A stretch of DNA of 64,000 bases from Algoriphagus sp. (GTDB lineage Bacteria > Bacteroidota > Bacteroidia > Cytophagales > Cyclobacteriaceae). The stretch covers positions 49,466-113,465 of the forward strand of contig NZ_JAUXYL010000010.1 of the NCBI RefSeq assembly GCF_030694375.1, in the 5' to 3' direction. This document shows, piece after piece, positions 52,506-60,476 of this stretch; the first letter of the stretch is position 1, and each line of letters opens with the position of its first letter. A program made the position numbers and the translations under genes. Below the pieces are notes generated by a model. It did no database searches. It was not told the DNA's origin and was given only the letters and a program-made list of their open reading frames with translations.

Positions 52506-53108
52506 TCATTTGCAATACTTATTGAATAAATCATCAGCACCTGGATATTCTAAAACTGATGCAAGCTTAAAATCTTCACATGCTTGTTTTTTTCTGTCTA
52601 AAGCTATTTTTAATAATCCCCTGTTAAGATAGGCCTGACCAAAATCCTTATCAATCTGAATGGCATTTCCATAAGCCTTCAAAGCATCTTCAGGTAATCC
52701 CAATTGATGCAATGCTCTGCCCTTTAAAAATGAGGCCATGGCCGGAGCCCCGGGAATAGCCTCCGCCTTTGTTGCATAGAGTAATGCACTGGCATATTTC
52801 TTTTCTTCCAACTGAACAGCTGATAAGCTTAGAAGAACCTGAAAGTTATTTGGATCATAAGCCAGAGCTGACTCAAAGTCAATTCTGGCTTTATTATAAT
52901 CTCCCATTTCCTGATAGGCCCTCCCTCTGTTATACAACATGGTCACATCGGTAGGCTTTAACTTAAGATTATCCGTGTAAGTCTGAACCGCACGTTCATA
53001 CTGCCCTTTTTCAAAATAACTGTCGGCTGGATTCTTTTTAGAATCGGAACAAGCCCAAACTGTCACAGCGAAAACCGAAACAATCAGGGCTTTGGGAAAT
53101 AAATTCAT
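52506..53108 (-). CDS. TPR-repeat lipoprotein
   Basis: Lipoprotein of 200 residues with lipobox VWAC (Cys20). Four to five tetratricopeptide repeats cover residues about 29-190 (GQYERAVQTYTDNLKLKPTD, GDYNKARIDFESALAYDPNN and similar), so it probably acts as a scaffold at the membrane. It ends 3 bp from the stop of the convergent CxxC-rich secreted protein and lies 10 bp after dapD on its own strand. Confidence 0.85.
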   Translation of the reverse strand: MNLFPKALIVSVFAVTVWACSDSKKNPADSYFEKGQYERAVQTYTDNLKLKPTDVTMLYNRGRAYQEMGDYNKARIDFESALAYDPNNFQVLLSLSAVQLEEKKYASALLYATKAEAIPGAPAMASFLKGRALHQLGLPEDALKAYGNAIQIDKDFGQAYLNRGLLKIALDRKKQACEDFKLASVLEYPGADDLFNKYCK

Positions 53109-53118
53109 CTTTTTTCTT

Positions 53119-53934
53119 TTATACTGCTACGTTATTTTCTCTCAGCGCATCATTGAGGGATGTTTTGAGGTCGGTAGAAGCCTTACGTTGACCAATGATC
53201 AGTGCACAGGGAACCTGATAGGTACCTGCTGGGAAATTTTTGGCAAGCGAACCCGGAATTACCACTGAGCGCGGAGGAACATATCCTTTGTACTCTACGG
53301 GCTCAGATCCTGTCACGTCTATGATTTTGGAACTTGCGGTCAGTGTTACCCCCGCTCCTATAACGGCTTCTTTACCGATTCTGACACCTTCTACGATGAT
53401 GGCCCTTGAACCGATAAAAGCACCTTCTTCTACAATAACCGGTGCAGCTTGCACTGGCTCTAACACCCCACCAATCCCAACTCCTCCACTCAAATGAACG
53501 TTTTTGCCGATCTGCGCACAGGAACCGACCGTTGCCCAGGTATCAACCATCGTGCCACTGTCCACATAGGCTCCGATATTAACATAACTTGGCATCATCA
53601 CCACCCCGGACGCCAAAAAGGCTCCGTAACGTGCAACAGCATGCGGAACTACCCGAACTCCCTGCTTTGCATAATTGGTTTTAAGCGCCATTTTATCATG
53701 GAATTCAAATGGTCCCACTTCGATAGTCTGCATCTTTTGGATCGGAAAATAAAGGATTACAGCCTTTTTTACCCAGTCGTTTACTTTCCAGTTTCCATCA
53801 GCAGTAGGCTCGGCCACTCTCAGTCTGCCCGCATCCAAATCAGCGATAATAGTTTTTATAGCTATTTCAGTTTCTTTCTCTTTCAGTAATTCCCTGTTTT
53901 CCCAGGCGGCTTCAATGATTGTCTTGAGTTCCAT
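53119..53934 (-). CDS. dapD: 2,3,4,5-tetrahydropyridine-2,6-dicarboxylate N-succinyltransferase
   Basis: Acyltransferase of 271 residues in the succinylase branch of lysine and meso-diaminopimelate synthesis. Residues about 100-240 form left-handed parallel beta-helix hexapeptide repeats (GAFIGSRAIIVEGVRIGKEAVIGAGV), and the C-terminal DLKTSLNDALR tail is typical. It is complete. The divergent glycosyltransferase starts 20 bp away, so the two promoters overlap. Confidence 0.95.
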   Translation of the reverse strand: MELKTIIEAAWENRELLKEKETEIAIKTIIADLDAGRLRVAEPTADGNWKVNDWVKKAVILYFPIQKMQTIEVGPFEFHDKMALKTNYAKQGVRVVPHAVARYGAFLASGVVMMPSYVNIGAYVDSGTMVDTWATVGSCAQIGKNVHLSGGVGIGGVLEPVQAAPVIVEEGAFIGSRAIIVEGVRIGKEAVIGAGVTLTASSKIIDVTGSEPVEYKGYVPPRSVVIPGSLAKNFPAGTYQVPCALIIGQRKASTDLKTSLNDALRENNVAV

Positions 53935-53954
53935 TATTTTAGTTAGTTTCGTTT

Positions 53955-55082
53955 ATGAGTCAGTTTCCGGCCAAAAAGGTTTCCGTTCTGATCGCTTCCA
54001 CGCTGAAGCCGATCTTGGATGTTCGAGCTTTTGGAAAGCTCGCCCTTTCGCTTGGCGAAACAAATAAATACAGGCTATTTATCATAGGTTTTTCTCCGAA
54101 AAGGCCGACATCCATCCACGAATTCCGATTTTATTCTTCTATGAGCCATTTCGATTCCCGCGTGGATCGCCTGTTGGCACAGGGAAGATTTATGTTTAGA
54201 CTGCTCAAAATCAGACCAAAAATCCTGATTTGCTGCACTTATGAACTATTACCGATCGCTTCATTCCTGAAATCAATAGTGGGATACAAAATCATTTATG
54301 ATGTCCAGGAAAACTATCGTGCAAATCTGGATCTCAATCCAAGCCTTTCAATTAACCAAAAAACAAAAGCTTCAAACCTGATTCGGAAAGCTGAATCTGT
54401 TCATGGCATCGATCTCTTTCTTTTGGCCGAAAAGTGCTACACAGATGAAATGCCCGAAAAACAACCTTACTTAATTCTTGAAAACAAATACCAAGGGCAA
54501 ATCAAAAAAACGGGGCCTAAAAGCTTCGAAGGGAAAAACAAAATCCGGTTTTGCATCACCGGTACTATTACTCCGGCTTTTGGCACTTGGGATGCCATTC
54601 GTTGGTTTGAAGCAATCCTAAAGAGTTATCCCGAAGCTGAATTGGAAATAGTAGGGCACTGCCCTGTTGATTCTTTTCAAAAGCAACTGTTGGATATAGC
54701 CCGAGGAATCCCAAATCTGATACTTCGAATAGATCGAAATCCAATCGGACATTCCGAACTTATTGCAGTGATCGCAAAATCAGATTTTGCATTACTCCCT
54801 TACCAAAATCATACAGGTATTCGTGACAAAATGCCAACAAAACTTTTTGAATGCGCCGCTTTGGGAGTACCTGTTTTGATCAGTCCCAATGTAAAATGGG
54901 AGGATTTTTTGGCTGAGTTCGGCGGAGGATATTGCCTTGACTTTTTAGACCTCCCTCAGGCTGGGGACAATTTGAATGCCGCTTTAAGCCTTACTTTTTT
55001 TACAGGAATGCCCACAGACAACATCCTGTGGAAAACTGAAAAGTCTGATTTTCAGCAGGCTGTCCAAAATCTCCTCTCTTAA
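53955..55082 (+). CDS. GT-B fold glycosyltransferase (GT4-like)
   Basis: Glycosyltransferase of 375 residues. The N-terminal half has the Rossmann pattern and IIYDVQENYRAN, and the C-terminal half has the donor-binding region (FCITGTITPAFGTWDAI, then KMPTKLFECAALGVPVLIS with the conserved Glu). It should transfer a sugar to a cell-envelope acceptor, but neither donor nor acceptor can be named. It is divergent from dapD and followed by the regulatory region of the metal operon. Confidence 0.85.
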   Translation: MSQFPAKKVSVLIASTLKPILDVRAFGKLALSLGETNKYRLFIIGFSPKRPTSIHEFRFYSSMSHFDSRVDRLLAQGRFMFRLLKIRPKILICCTYELLPIASFLKSIVGYKIIYDVQENYRANLDLNPSLSINQKTKASNLIRKAESVHGIDLFLLAEKCYTDEMPEKQPYLILENKYQGQIKKTGPKSFEGKNKIRFCITGTITPAFGTWDAIRWFEAILKSYPEAELEIVGHCPVDSFQKQLLDIARGIPNLILRIDRNPIGHSELIAVIAKSDFALLPYQNHTGIRDKMPTKLFECAALGVPVLISPNVKWEDFLAEFGGGYCLDFLDLPQAGDNLNAALSLTFFTGMPTDNILWKTEKSDFQQAVQNLLS

Positions 55083-55273
55083 TCTGTATTATTTTTCGTG
55101 GCAGAGTGGATAAATGTGGGTATTTATCCACTTACACCCCTTCTTTTACACTCATTTCCTCTAAATGGAAACTGATAAAATTCACTTTACAAATCGCATT
55201 TTGCATCATTCTTATAATTGCAACCAATTGTATTTCAATACAATAATTCATTTTTTAGAAACATATAATCTTA

Positions 55274-55293
55274 TTTTTAGACTAATCTAAAAA
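55274..55293. promoter_or_regulatory. DtxR/MntR-type operator 1
   Basis: A perfect 8-bp inverted repeat, TTTTTAGA and TCTAAAAA, around CTAA. It resembles DtxR/SirR/MntR boxes of the TTTAGG..CCTAAA form. The centre is 76 bp upstream of the second site. Confidence 0.65.
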
Positions 55294-55350
55294 GGAAAAC
55301 ACATTAATGAGACGGTTTTCCACAGACGATTTAGCATTTCTTAAAAATAT

Positions 55351-55368
55351 ATTTAGCCATATCTAAAT
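55351..55368. promoter_or_regulatory. DtxR/MntR-type operator 2 overlapping the promoter
   Basis: ATTTAG and CTAAAT arms around CCATAT (centre at 55359.5). It sits immediately upstream of the TACATTTG -7 element and covers the -33 position, so bound repressor would block transcription. Confidence 0.65.
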
Positions 55369-55375
55369 TAATTTT

Positions 55376-55383
55376 TACATTTG
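55376..55383 (+). promoter_or_regulatory. -7 promoter element TACATTTG for the metal operon
   Basis: Exact TAnnTTTG match, 25 bp before the ATG at 55408. Confidence 0.55.
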
Positions 55384-55407
55384 ACTTATTATACAATTTG
55401 GATTACC

Positions 55408-56070
55408 ATGGATTTGACCAGCACAGAAGAGAATTACCTGAAGGCCATCTATCACCTCTCCGATGGAGGAAAGAAAAGTGTCTCGACGAATGATATCGCA
55501 GCGGAGATGAAAACCAAGGCAGCTTCAGTGAGCGACATGCTCAGAAAACTTGGAGAAAAAGAAGTCATCGAATACCGCAAATATTACGGCCTACAGATCA
55601 CTGAATCGGGGAAACGATTCGCCCTACAGACCATTCGTAAGCATCGACTTTGGGAAGTGTTTTTGGTGGAGAAATTAAATTTTGCTTGGGACGAGGTCCA
55701 TGAAGTGGCAGAGCAACTGGAACACATCCACTCCCCTCTTCTGATTCAGCGTCTGGACTCCTACCTCAATTACCCCAAATTTGATCCGCATGGAGATCCG
55801 ATCCCTGATGAATTTGGAGATGTAAGAGCGAGACCCCGAGTACAGCTCAACGAAATGGAAGTGGATCAAACTGGTCAGATCGTGGCAGTCAAAGACAGTT
55901 CTGCGGCATTTCTACGCTACCTGGATAAAGTGGGTGCCTACATCGGTGCTCGGATCAAAGTACTCGACAAAGTAGAATTTGACGGCTCACTGGAAATCCT
56001 GGTAGATCAGAAAAAGACCCTATTCATGTCCAAGGATGTGTCCTGTAACATTTTGGTTTTGCAGTCATGA
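55408..56070 (+). CDS. mntR: DtxR/MntR family metal-dependent repressor
   Basis: Regulator of 220 residues: winged helix (1-72), dimerisation/metal domain (73-145) and a C-terminal FeoA/SH3-like domain (about 150-220). The ligand residues align with DtxR with the same numbers: His79, Glu83, His98, Glu105 and His106. DtxR Cys102 is Glu102, the manganese-type choice seen in MntR (Glu99). DtxR Met10 corresponds to Asn9. It overlaps the next gene by 4 bases (ATGA) and is likely to repress its own operon when Mn, Fe or Zn is plentiful. The ATG at 55408 is chosen over TTG 55381, which lies in the promoter. Confidence 0.9.
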   Translation: MDLTSTEENYLKAIYHLSDGGKKSVSTNDIAAEMKTKAASVSDMLRKLGEKEVIEYRKYYGLQITESGKRFALQTIRKHRLWEVFLVEKLNFAWDEVHEVAEQLEHIHSPLLIQRLDSYLNYPKFDPHGDPIPDEFGDVRARPRVQLNEMEVDQTGQIVAVKDSSAAFLRYLDKVGAYIGARIKVLDKVEFDGSLEILVDQKKTLFMSKDVSCNILVLQS

Positions 56071-56981
56071 GAAATTTCTTCCTGTTTGTATTTGTGTTAT
56101 TGATTTCTTTCTCCTGCAAAACGGACTCAAAGGAAAGCAGGGAAAAACCGTTGATTGTAGCGACCACCAGTATATTGGCCGATGGGATCAAAAATCTCGT
56201 GGGCGATCAGGCTGATGTCATCGCCTTGATGCCGGCAGGAGTAGATCCTCACTTATATAAGGCATCTGTCCGGGATCTGGATTTACTGACCAATGCAGAT
56301 TTGGTCGTCTACCATGGTTTGTATCTGGAAGGAAAAATGACAGAGATTTTTGAAAAATTGGCCCTGAGTCAATCACTTATTGACATCTCTCAAGGACTCC
56401 CAAAATCAGAACTGATCCGATCCGGCCCCGAGGCGCATAGCGTAGATCCACACATTTGGTTTGATGTTAACCTCTGGTCAAAAGCGATGGCGTATGTATC
56501 TCAGGAAATGATTGAATGGAAACCTGAATGGCAGTCAATACTTGAATCCAATTCAGCAGCTTACCTTGACCAACTTCAGGAACTTGATGCAGAAGTTCGA
56601 CTTAAAGTCAATGAACTGCGGTCAGCCGGGCAGATTCTGGTCACTGCACACGATGCCTTTGCCTATTTTGGAAAAGCCTATCTACTCGAAGTCAAATCGC
56701 TTCAGGGACTTTCCACCTTGAGCGAACCCGGGCTTCGGGACTTGACCGAGTTGATTCAACTGGTGCAAGTGAATAAAGTCAAAGCCATTTTTGCAGAACA
56801 GACCATTTCACCAAAGGCAATCCGGGCAGTGGCTGCAGGTGCAGCTGAAAACAACCATCAGGTCAAACTCGCAGGCCCACTGTATACCGATAGCCTGGAT
56901 GCTGTCGGAACACCCGCCGGAACTTATATCGGAATGGTGAAAACCAATCTCAAAATAATCTACGAAAACCTATTGCTATGA
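56067..56981 (+). CDS. Metal ABC transporter substrate-binding lipoprotein
   Basis: Periplasmic lipoprotein of 304 residues (lipobox FSC, Cys17), cluster A-I (ZnuA/TroA/PsaA). Expected metal ligands are His62 (GVDPHLYKAS), His129 (VDPHIWFD), His195 (TAHDAFAYF) and Asp275 (LYTDSLDAVG). The set His, His, His, Asp is the TroA type, so Zn, Mn or both may bind; the His-rich loop typical of ZnuA is absent. It overlaps the regulator and ATPase genes by 4 bases each. Confidence 0.92.
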   Translation: MRNFFLFVFVLLISFSCKTDSKESREKPLIVATTSILADGIKNLVGDQADVIALMPAGVDPHLYKASVRDLDLLTNADLVVYHGLYLEGKMTEIFEKLALSQSLIDISQGLPKSELIRSGPEAHSVDPHIWFDVNLWSKAMAYVSQEMIEWKPEWQSILESNSAAYLDQLQELDAEVRLKVNELRSAGQILVTAHDAFAYFGKAYLLEVKSLQGLSTLSEPGLRDLTELIQLVQVNKVKAIFAEQTISPKAIRAVAAGAAENNHQVKLAGPLYTDSLDAVGTPAGTYIGMVKTNLKIIYENLLL

Positions 56982-57766
56982 TCACACAAGTAGAAAATCC
57001 CATACTTGAAATCCATGACCTTACGGTCAGTTACGATCAAAATCCAGTGCTTTGGAATGTAGACCTCAGTTTACCCGGAGGAAAATTGGTGGGAATACTT
57101 GGTCCCAACGGGGCTGGAAAATCCACACTGATCAAAGCAATTATGGGTCTGATTGCGCCTACATCCGGCTATGTCAAAGTGTTCGACAAACCACTGAATG
57201 AGGTCAGGTCAAGAATCAGTTATGTTCCTCAGCGGGAATCTGTGGATTGGAATTTTCCGGCATCGGTACTGGATGTGGTGATGATGGGGACGTATGGTAA
57301 ACTTGGGCTTTTTCGCCGTCCCGGAAAAAAGGAAAAAGACATTGCGCTAAAAAGTTTGGAACAGGTCGGAATGAGTGGTTTTGTGAAAAGACAGATTTCT
57401 GAACTTTCAGGTGGACAGCAACAGCGTGTATTTATTGCCCGGGCATTGGCACAAGAGGCCGATTTGTATCTGATGGATGAACCCTTTGCCGGGGTGGATA
57501 TGTCAACAGAAACGGCGATTTTTCAGCTGCTTCAGGAAATGACCGCAGCCGGGAAAACCGTCATTGTAGTTCATCATGATATCCACTCGGCTATGAATTT
57601 CTTTGATTGGTTGATCATGCTCAACTTACACTTGGTCGCATCGGGGCCAAAAGAGCTGGTAATGAACGAAGAATTGCTCCGAAAAACCTATGGAGGAAAG
57701 CTGAATCTACTCACCCGAGTCACTGACATGATTCGCCAAAAAGACTTCAACCCATTGAAAAGCTGA
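56978..57766 (+). CDS. Metal ABC transporter ATP-binding protein
   Basis: ATPase of 262 residues. Walker A is GPNGAGKST, the Q-loop follows in YVPQRE, the signature is LSGGQQQR, and Walker B is DLYLMDEPFAGVD with the His switch VVHHD. It powers the two permeases encoded downstream. The start overlaps the previous stop (ATGA), and the next gene begins 2 bases after its stop. Confidence 0.95.
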   Translation: MITQVENPILEIHDLTVSYDQNPVLWNVDLSLPGGKLVGILGPNGAGKSTLIKAIMGLIAPTSGYVKVFDKPLNEVRSRISYVPQRESVDWNFPASVLDVVMMGTYGKLGLFRRPGKKEKDIALKSLEQVGMSGFVKRQISELSGGQQQRVFIARALAQEADLYLMDEPFAGVDMSTETAIFQLLQEMTAAGKTVIVVHHDIHSAMNFFDWLIMLNLHLVASGPKELVMNEELLRKTYGGKLNLLTRVTDMIRQKDFNPLKS

Positions 57767-57767
57767 C

Positions 57768-59063
57768 ATGGAAGATTTTATTTACTTCTTCACGTTTCAG
57801 GATCCATCCATAGTTTGGGTGGTTTTGGGAATCACTTTGCTGGGAATCGGATCGGCTTATGTTGGCACTTTCTCATTTTTAGACAAAAAGGCGCTTTTGG
57901 GCGATGCGATTTCTCATGCAGTTCTCCCGGGAATCTGCTTGGGTTTTATGCTGGCAGGTGAAAAAAATCCGGTTTACATCGTCACAGGAGCATTTCTTTC
58001 GGGAGGAGTGGCCACATTCCTGAGTTCATGGTTGAAGCGCAACACCAAACTCAGCGAGGACACCATTATAGCGACTATCCTTTCAGTATTTTTTGGATTT
58101 GGTATCGTGCTCTTGACCTCACTTCAGAAAAGCGGCAATCCCGAGATTGCCGGTTTGAATTCCTTCATTTTCGGAAATGCCATCGGGATATCCGAGTCTG
58201 ATCTAATGCTTTATGGCGGGCTTTCCTTGGTGATCATTGTAGTGTTGACCTTGATGCTGAAAGAATTTCGTTTGATGGTCTTTGATCCGGAGTATGGAAA
58301 AGCAATAGGATTCCCCATGAAAGCCATTTCATTTCTGTTTAATGTGCTGATGATTTTGGCAGTGGTGATCGGGATTCAGGCAATTGGCGTAGTATTGATG
58401 GCAGCGCTCTTAATCACTCCCGGTGCGGCAGCCCGATTCTGGACAGATCGATTGAATCCGCTTTTGATTTTGGCCGCAGTTTTTTCGGTCCTATCCGGGA
58501 TCCTTGGAACCTATGTTTCATTCGTCTTGCCGCAGATGCCGACCGGGCCTTGGGTTGTTGTTTTCCTTTCGATGTTTGCCTTGATCTCTTTTTTGATTTC
58601 TCCCAAAAGTGGTATTATTTCCAGATATTTTTCCAGAAAGAAATACCTCCGAAAAACACATCGCGATCACCTGATGAAGGCACTGTATAAAGCCAAAGAA
58701 GGAGGCAAGAATGGTTTGCCTGTAGAGGAAATCTATGAGCTCTACCCCTACCAAAAAGCGGAAACAAGTAAATCAATCAAATATTTAGATAGATCTCAAT
58801 TTATTGTTAAAAATCAATATGTTATATCTTTAACAGAGAAGGGGATTTCTGATGCGATGCGCATTGTTCGATTGCATAGATTATGGGAATTGTACCTCAA
58901 TGAATCTATGAATATTGCCCCCGACCATGTGCACGATTCAGCCGAACAACTGGAGCATTTGATTACACCAGAGCTTGAAGCTTTGCTTGAAAAGAGACTC
59001 AACTACCCTACCCTCGATCCTCACCAAGAAACTATCCCCAGAGAAAACCATGACCTTCGATAG
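57768..59063 (+). CDS. Metal ABC permease fused to a DtxR-like metal-sensing domain
   Basis: Protein of 431 residues with two parts. Residues 1-290 form a permease of the ZnuB/MntB type with about eight helices, including GDAISHAVLPG (46-55). Residues 298-431 form a winged helix (298-365) plus a DtxR dimerisation/metal domain. The candidate ligands are His370, Glu374, His389, Glu393, Glu396 and His397. Their spacing (4, 15, 4, 3, 1) is identical to that of the separate regulator in the same operon (79, 83, 98, 102, 105, 106). The tail motif LNYPTLDPHQETIP also mirrors LNYPKFDPHGDPIP of that regulator. Chlamydial YtgCR has the same architecture and is cleaved to release a repressor. Confidence 0.88.
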   Translation: MEDFIYFFTFQDPSIVWVVLGITLLGIGSAYVGTFSFLDKKALLGDAISHAVLPGICLGFMLAGEKNPVYIVTGAFLSGGVATFLSSWLKRNTKLSEDTIIATILSVFFGFGIVLLTSLQKSGNPEIAGLNSFIFGNAIGISESDLMLYGGLSLVIIVVLTLMLKEFRLMVFDPEYGKAIGFPMKAISFLFNVLMILAVVIGIQAIGVVLMAALLITPGAAARFWTDRLNPLLILAAVFSVLSGILGTYVSFVLPQMPTGPWVVVFLSMFALISFLISPKSGIISRYFSRKKYLRKTHRDHLMKALYKAKEGGKNGLPVEEIYELYPYQKAETSKSIKYLDRSQFIVKNQYVISLTEKGISDAMRIVRLHRLWELYLNESMNIAPDHVHDSAEQLEHLITPELEALLEKRLNYPTLDPHQETIPRENHDLR

Positions 59064-59946
59064 CAACGCATTTCTGATCATTTTCACAGGCTCGCTGATT
59101 GCGATTTCCTGTGGATTTTTGGGGGTCTTTATGATGCTCCGCAAAATGTCCATGACAGGTGACGCCATTTCACACGCAGTGCTACCCGGTATTGTTATCG
59201 GATACTTTGTTTCAGGAAGTCAGCGGAGTTTGGAAGTAATTATTGGAGCAGGCTTCTTGGGGATTTTGGCCACCTTGATGATTGATTGGTTGCGCAAAAA
59301 AGCCCGTGTTCAGCTCGATGCCTCGATCGGAATCACCTTTACCTTGCTTTTTGCCATCGGTATTATCCTGATCAATCTCCTTGCCTATAAGGTCGATTTG
59401 GATCAGGAATGCGTACTCTACGGAGAGATCGCCTACTTGCCGATCGACAGCTGGATCACCAAAAGCGGCTTAAACCTCGGCCCAAGAATCACCTGGTTGG
59501 CAGGGTTAAACTTCTTCTTTGTTATTGGATTTATATACCTATTATTTAAGGAGTTAGTACTCACTAGCTTCGATGAAAACTTTAGCTCCGTAATGGGAAT
59601 CCCATCCAAAGGCGTGAACTTGGCATTGATGAGTATTGTGTCTTATACTACAGTTAGCAGTTTTGAGTCTGTTGGCGCGATATTGGTAGTTGCCTTGCTC
59701 GTAGTCCCTCCTGCCACAGCTTTCCTTTGGACCAAGAGCCTGATGCCGCTTCTCAAACTCACCGCTGCTATGGGAATTTCAATTTCGGTTTTGGGGTATT
59801 ACCTTGCTTACTGGATCGACAGTTCGATTGCTGGAATGATGGTGACTGTTGCCGGAGTCTTCTTTGGAATCAGTGTATTGATACATGGCAAAAAGCCGGC
59901 ATGGTTTCGAGGAACTTCTCCCGCCAATCAACCGTTTGGAGTTTGA
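59050..59946 (+). CDS. Second metal ABC permease
   Basis: Permease of 298 residues with the same GDAISHAVLPG motif as the fused one, but without an added domain. It overlaps the fusion gene by 14 bases, so it is translated in step. The heterodimer of two permeases and the YtgD-like position match YtgA-YtgB-YtgCR-YtgD. The ATG at 59050 is chosen because an upstream frame to 58975 lies wholly inside the fusion gene. Confidence 0.92.
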   Translation: MTFDSNAFLIIFTGSLIAISCGFLGVFMMLRKMSMTGDAISHAVLPGIVIGYFVSGSQRSLEVIIGAGFLGILATLMIDWLRKKARVQLDASIGITFTLLFAIGIILINLLAYKVDLDQECVLYGEIAYLPIDSWITKSGLNLGPRITWLAGLNFFFVIGFIYLLFKELVLTSFDENFSSVMGIPSKGVNLALMSIVSYTTVSSFESVGAILVVALLVVPPATAFLWTKSLMPLLKLTAAMGISISVLGYYLAYWIDSSIAGMMVTVAGVFFGISVLIHGKKPAWFRGTSPANQPFGV

Positions 59947-60020
59947 TTGGAAAAAGACGAAAGATGTAAGATATGAGATGCAAGACATTCGCCTCTTTTA
60001 CCTTTAATTAAAAAATATCA

Positions 60021-60476
60021 ATGAAATATATAGTCCTTTTAATTTTCGGTGTCTTGTTGAGTTTTTCTACGAAAGCTCAGGAGCAGATCAAATGGTTAAA
60101 GTTTGAGGAGGCAATCGCTGCCAATGCTCAAAAACCAAAAATGCTGCTTGTGGATGTTTATACCGACTGGTGTGGCTGGTGTAAGAAGATGGACAAGGAA
60201 ACTTTCACAGATCCCAAAGTCATCGCATACATCAATAGCAACTTTTACGCTGTCAAAATGAACGCAGAAGACACCAAGAGGACTTTTGACTTTATGGGAA
60301 AAGAATACACGGAAGCCCAAATGGCAGCGGCCATGCGGGTTCGCTCTTATCCTAACTTTGTGGTCATCGAGCCAAAACTTCAAAATATTGCCCAACTTCC
60401 CGGCTACAGGGCCCCTGAAGCATTTTTGAGCGGGCTTTCTGAATTGATCGAAAAAGCATTTAAAGCCAAACCATGA
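60021..60476 (+). CDS. Periplasmic thioredoxin-like protein
   Basis: Protein of 151 residues with a Sec signal (1-19, TKAQ). The thioredoxin_7/DUF255-type site is DWCGWCKKM with Cys51 and Cys54, followed by the helix TFTDPKVIAYIN. It is probably a periplasmic disulfide reductase or isomerase. Its stop overlaps the mnmE start by 4 bases (ATGA), an unusual pairing with a tRNA-modification gene that may be accidental. Confidence 0.88.
   Translation: MKYIVLLIFGVLLSFSTKAQEQIKWLKFEEAIAANAQKPKMLLVDVYTDWCGWCKKMDKETFTDPKVIAYINSNFYAVKMNAEDTKRTFDFMGKEYTEAQMAAAMRVRSYPNFVVIEPKLQNIAQLPGYRAPEAFLSGLSELIEKAFKAKP

Larger units (their letters stand above)
55083..55407. other. Regulatory region of the metal-uptake operon
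   Basis: An AT-rich 325-bp stretch without a gene. It holds two long TTTAG..CTAAA palindromes (55274-55293 and 55351-55368) and a TACATTTG -7 element (55376-55383). Two caattgtatttcaatac-like inverted motifs occur at about 55217-55245. It is the likely control region for the DtxR-type regulator and ABC genes. Confidence 0.6.

Noticed and set aside
55381..55407. A nine-residue longer N-terminus (from TTG 55381) for the metal regulator
   Set aside because: It would begin at the -7 promoter element; DtxR numbering of metal ligands agrees with the ATG at 55408.
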